Below are positions 63,315 through 64,000 of a stretch of 64,000 nt of DNA, one piece after another. The DNA comes from JAHDCJ01 sp039028895 (GTDB lineage: Bacteria > Bacteroidota > Bacteroidia > Chitinophagales > Saprospiraceae). Made by a program: the position numbers and the translations under genes. Positions within the stretch are counted from its first letter, which is position 1. Every line of letters begins with the position of its first letter. The notes under the pieces were generated by a model. The model was not told the DNA's origin. It was given only the letters and a program-made list of their open reading frames with translations, and did not search any database. The stretch lies in the NCBI GenBank assembly GCA_039028895.1, contig JBCCHF010000031.1, forward strand, positions 1 through 64,000, read 5' to 3'.

Positions 63315-64000
63315 GTCCTTGTTTTTTGGTTAATTTTATTTTTGAACCACTCATCAAACCTGATAATTTCATAGCCTTCCGGGTTCCAATAAAAATCGCC
63401 TTCACCATTTTCGAGTAACCCCAGCTTATCCCTGGCGGATTCATTGGTTTTAGTATAATTTCCGCCATTACTTATTAAAGCTCTTAACACCTGTCGGATA
63501 ACCCTTACCCTGGAATTCTTTTCGGTCTTGTTTCTGCTAAACAAATGGCTAAGGCTGCTCAATTGATAATCAAGACGGTCATATTCATTATCATCTGCAG
63601 TAATCATTAATTCAAGGATCTTAAAACCGAAAAGCCAACCTGATCGGTCTTTTAGCAAAGCGTTATTTTGTCTCACAAGCGAAGCTGCTCGATCAACATT
63701 TCCTTCAAGGTATTCAAGATTGGCCTCATAAAACGCCCATTTTGCTTTTACGAGGTTATTACGTTTGATTTGTTTGTGATTATGAGCCCTGAGCGCCAGT
63801 TCTCTGGCTTCCTGATAATCGCCATTTCTTAGATAAGCAAAGAATAAGGACTCCATTGCCCTAAGTTCGTTCATAAGGCCATTATGAAATTTTTCAACCC
63901 CTTTTTTGGCGTATCGGATAGCATCTTCATAATTACCCAAACGCAGGTTCACCCCCGCCATAACCATGTTTACCCCTGCCACGTTTACTCTTGAGCTTTT
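63299..64000 (-). CDS. TPR-like helical repeat protein, 5' partial
   Basis: The frame is open to the window edge at 64000 (234 codons including stop), so the start lies outside. The visible part has TPR/SEL1-like helical pairs (LGNYEDAIRYAKKGVEKFHNG, NGDYQEARELALRAH, KWAFYEANLEYLEGNVDRAASLVRQN), then a C-terminal region without recognised motif that ends INQKTRTYSKY. A GTG at 63982 is not a likely start. Role unknown; regulators with long TPR stretches are common in Bacteroidota. Confidence 0.75.
   Translation of the reverse strand, partial: KSSRVNVAGVNMVMAGVNLRLGNYEDAIRYAKKGVEKFHNGLMNELRAMESLFFAYLRNGDYQEARELALRAHNHKQIKRNNLVKAKWAFYEANLEYLEGNVDRAASLVRQNNALLKDRSGWLFGFKILELMITADDNEYDRLDYQLSSLSHLFSRNKTEKNSRVRVIRQVLRALISNGGNYTKTNESARDKLGLLENGEGDFYWNPEGYEIIRFDEWFKNKINQKTRTYSKY

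Overview
The window reads as chromosomal DNA of a Bacteroidota member, most probably of the Saprospiria (Lewinella/Saprospiraceae-like). The evidence is two secreted proteins with type IX secretion (T9SS) C-terminal sorting domains, SprB repeats, two tandem TonB-dependent receptors with carboxypeptidase-regulatory N-termini, many lipoproteins, start sites without Shine-Dalgarno sequences, and promoter-like sites of the Bacteroidota form (TTTG, 16-19 nt, TAnnTTTG). This taxonomic placement is inference from gene content. No rRNA, tRNA, CRISPR array, insertion sequence or prophage was seen. No gap between genes exceeds 300 bases.

Layout. 3-3764: 3' end of a very long SprB-repeat surface protein. 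3954-6797: thioredoxin-fold protein, phosphoesterase, lipoprotein MsrB. 6794-11196: minus-strand run of M14 carboxypeptidase, isoaspartyl peptidase, RluA-type pseudouridine synthase and FecE-like ATPase. 11335-15038: membrane-anchored papain-like protease, a terminator, then an SPFH protein paired with an NAD-kinase-like protein. 15141-21245: two paralogous TonB-dependent receptors; the second is cut by one in-frame TGA where its paralogue has glycine. 21358-24915: two exported proteins of unknown role. 24973-27958: M23 peptidase, DciA-like protein and RecF on the minus strand. 28079-31339: pdhA, TPR membrane protein, ribH, metallo-beta-lactamase-fold hydrolase. 31329-33616: pyrF, NifU-like protein and Mrp on the minus strand. 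33830-35381: an unrecognised coiled-coil/membrane gene pair. 35419-41980: lipoproteins, a DUF3810 metalloprotease, a T9SS-secreted reprolysin-like protease and an orphan NUMOD4/HNH protein. 42199-53073: M16 peptidase, degenerate receiver protein, giant alpha-2-macroglobulin, M14 carboxypeptidase. 53079-57807: minus-strand genes (two acetyltransferases, seven-helix protein, sphingomyelinase-like phosphatase, DUF1295 reductase, TesA-like hydrolase). 57891-61152: a YbbA/YbbP-type ABC transporter divergent from the TesA-like gene, the same arrangement as in E. coli. 61286-64000: secreted protein with thioester-like motifs, DNA polymerase IV, and a TPR gene running off the edge.

Functionally the window is a mosaic of conserved housekeeping modules (recF/dciA, pdhA, ribH, pyrF, mrp/nfu, dinB) and a strong envelope and extracellular component: peptidases of families C1, M12B, M14 (two), M16, M23 and T2, plus a macroglobulin that may guard against proteases. 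This suits a gliding or surface-attached degrader of polymers, but that lifestyle is inferred. Several start sites were moved from the longest possible reading frame because a better start, signal peptide or ATGA overlap was visible; each entry states this.
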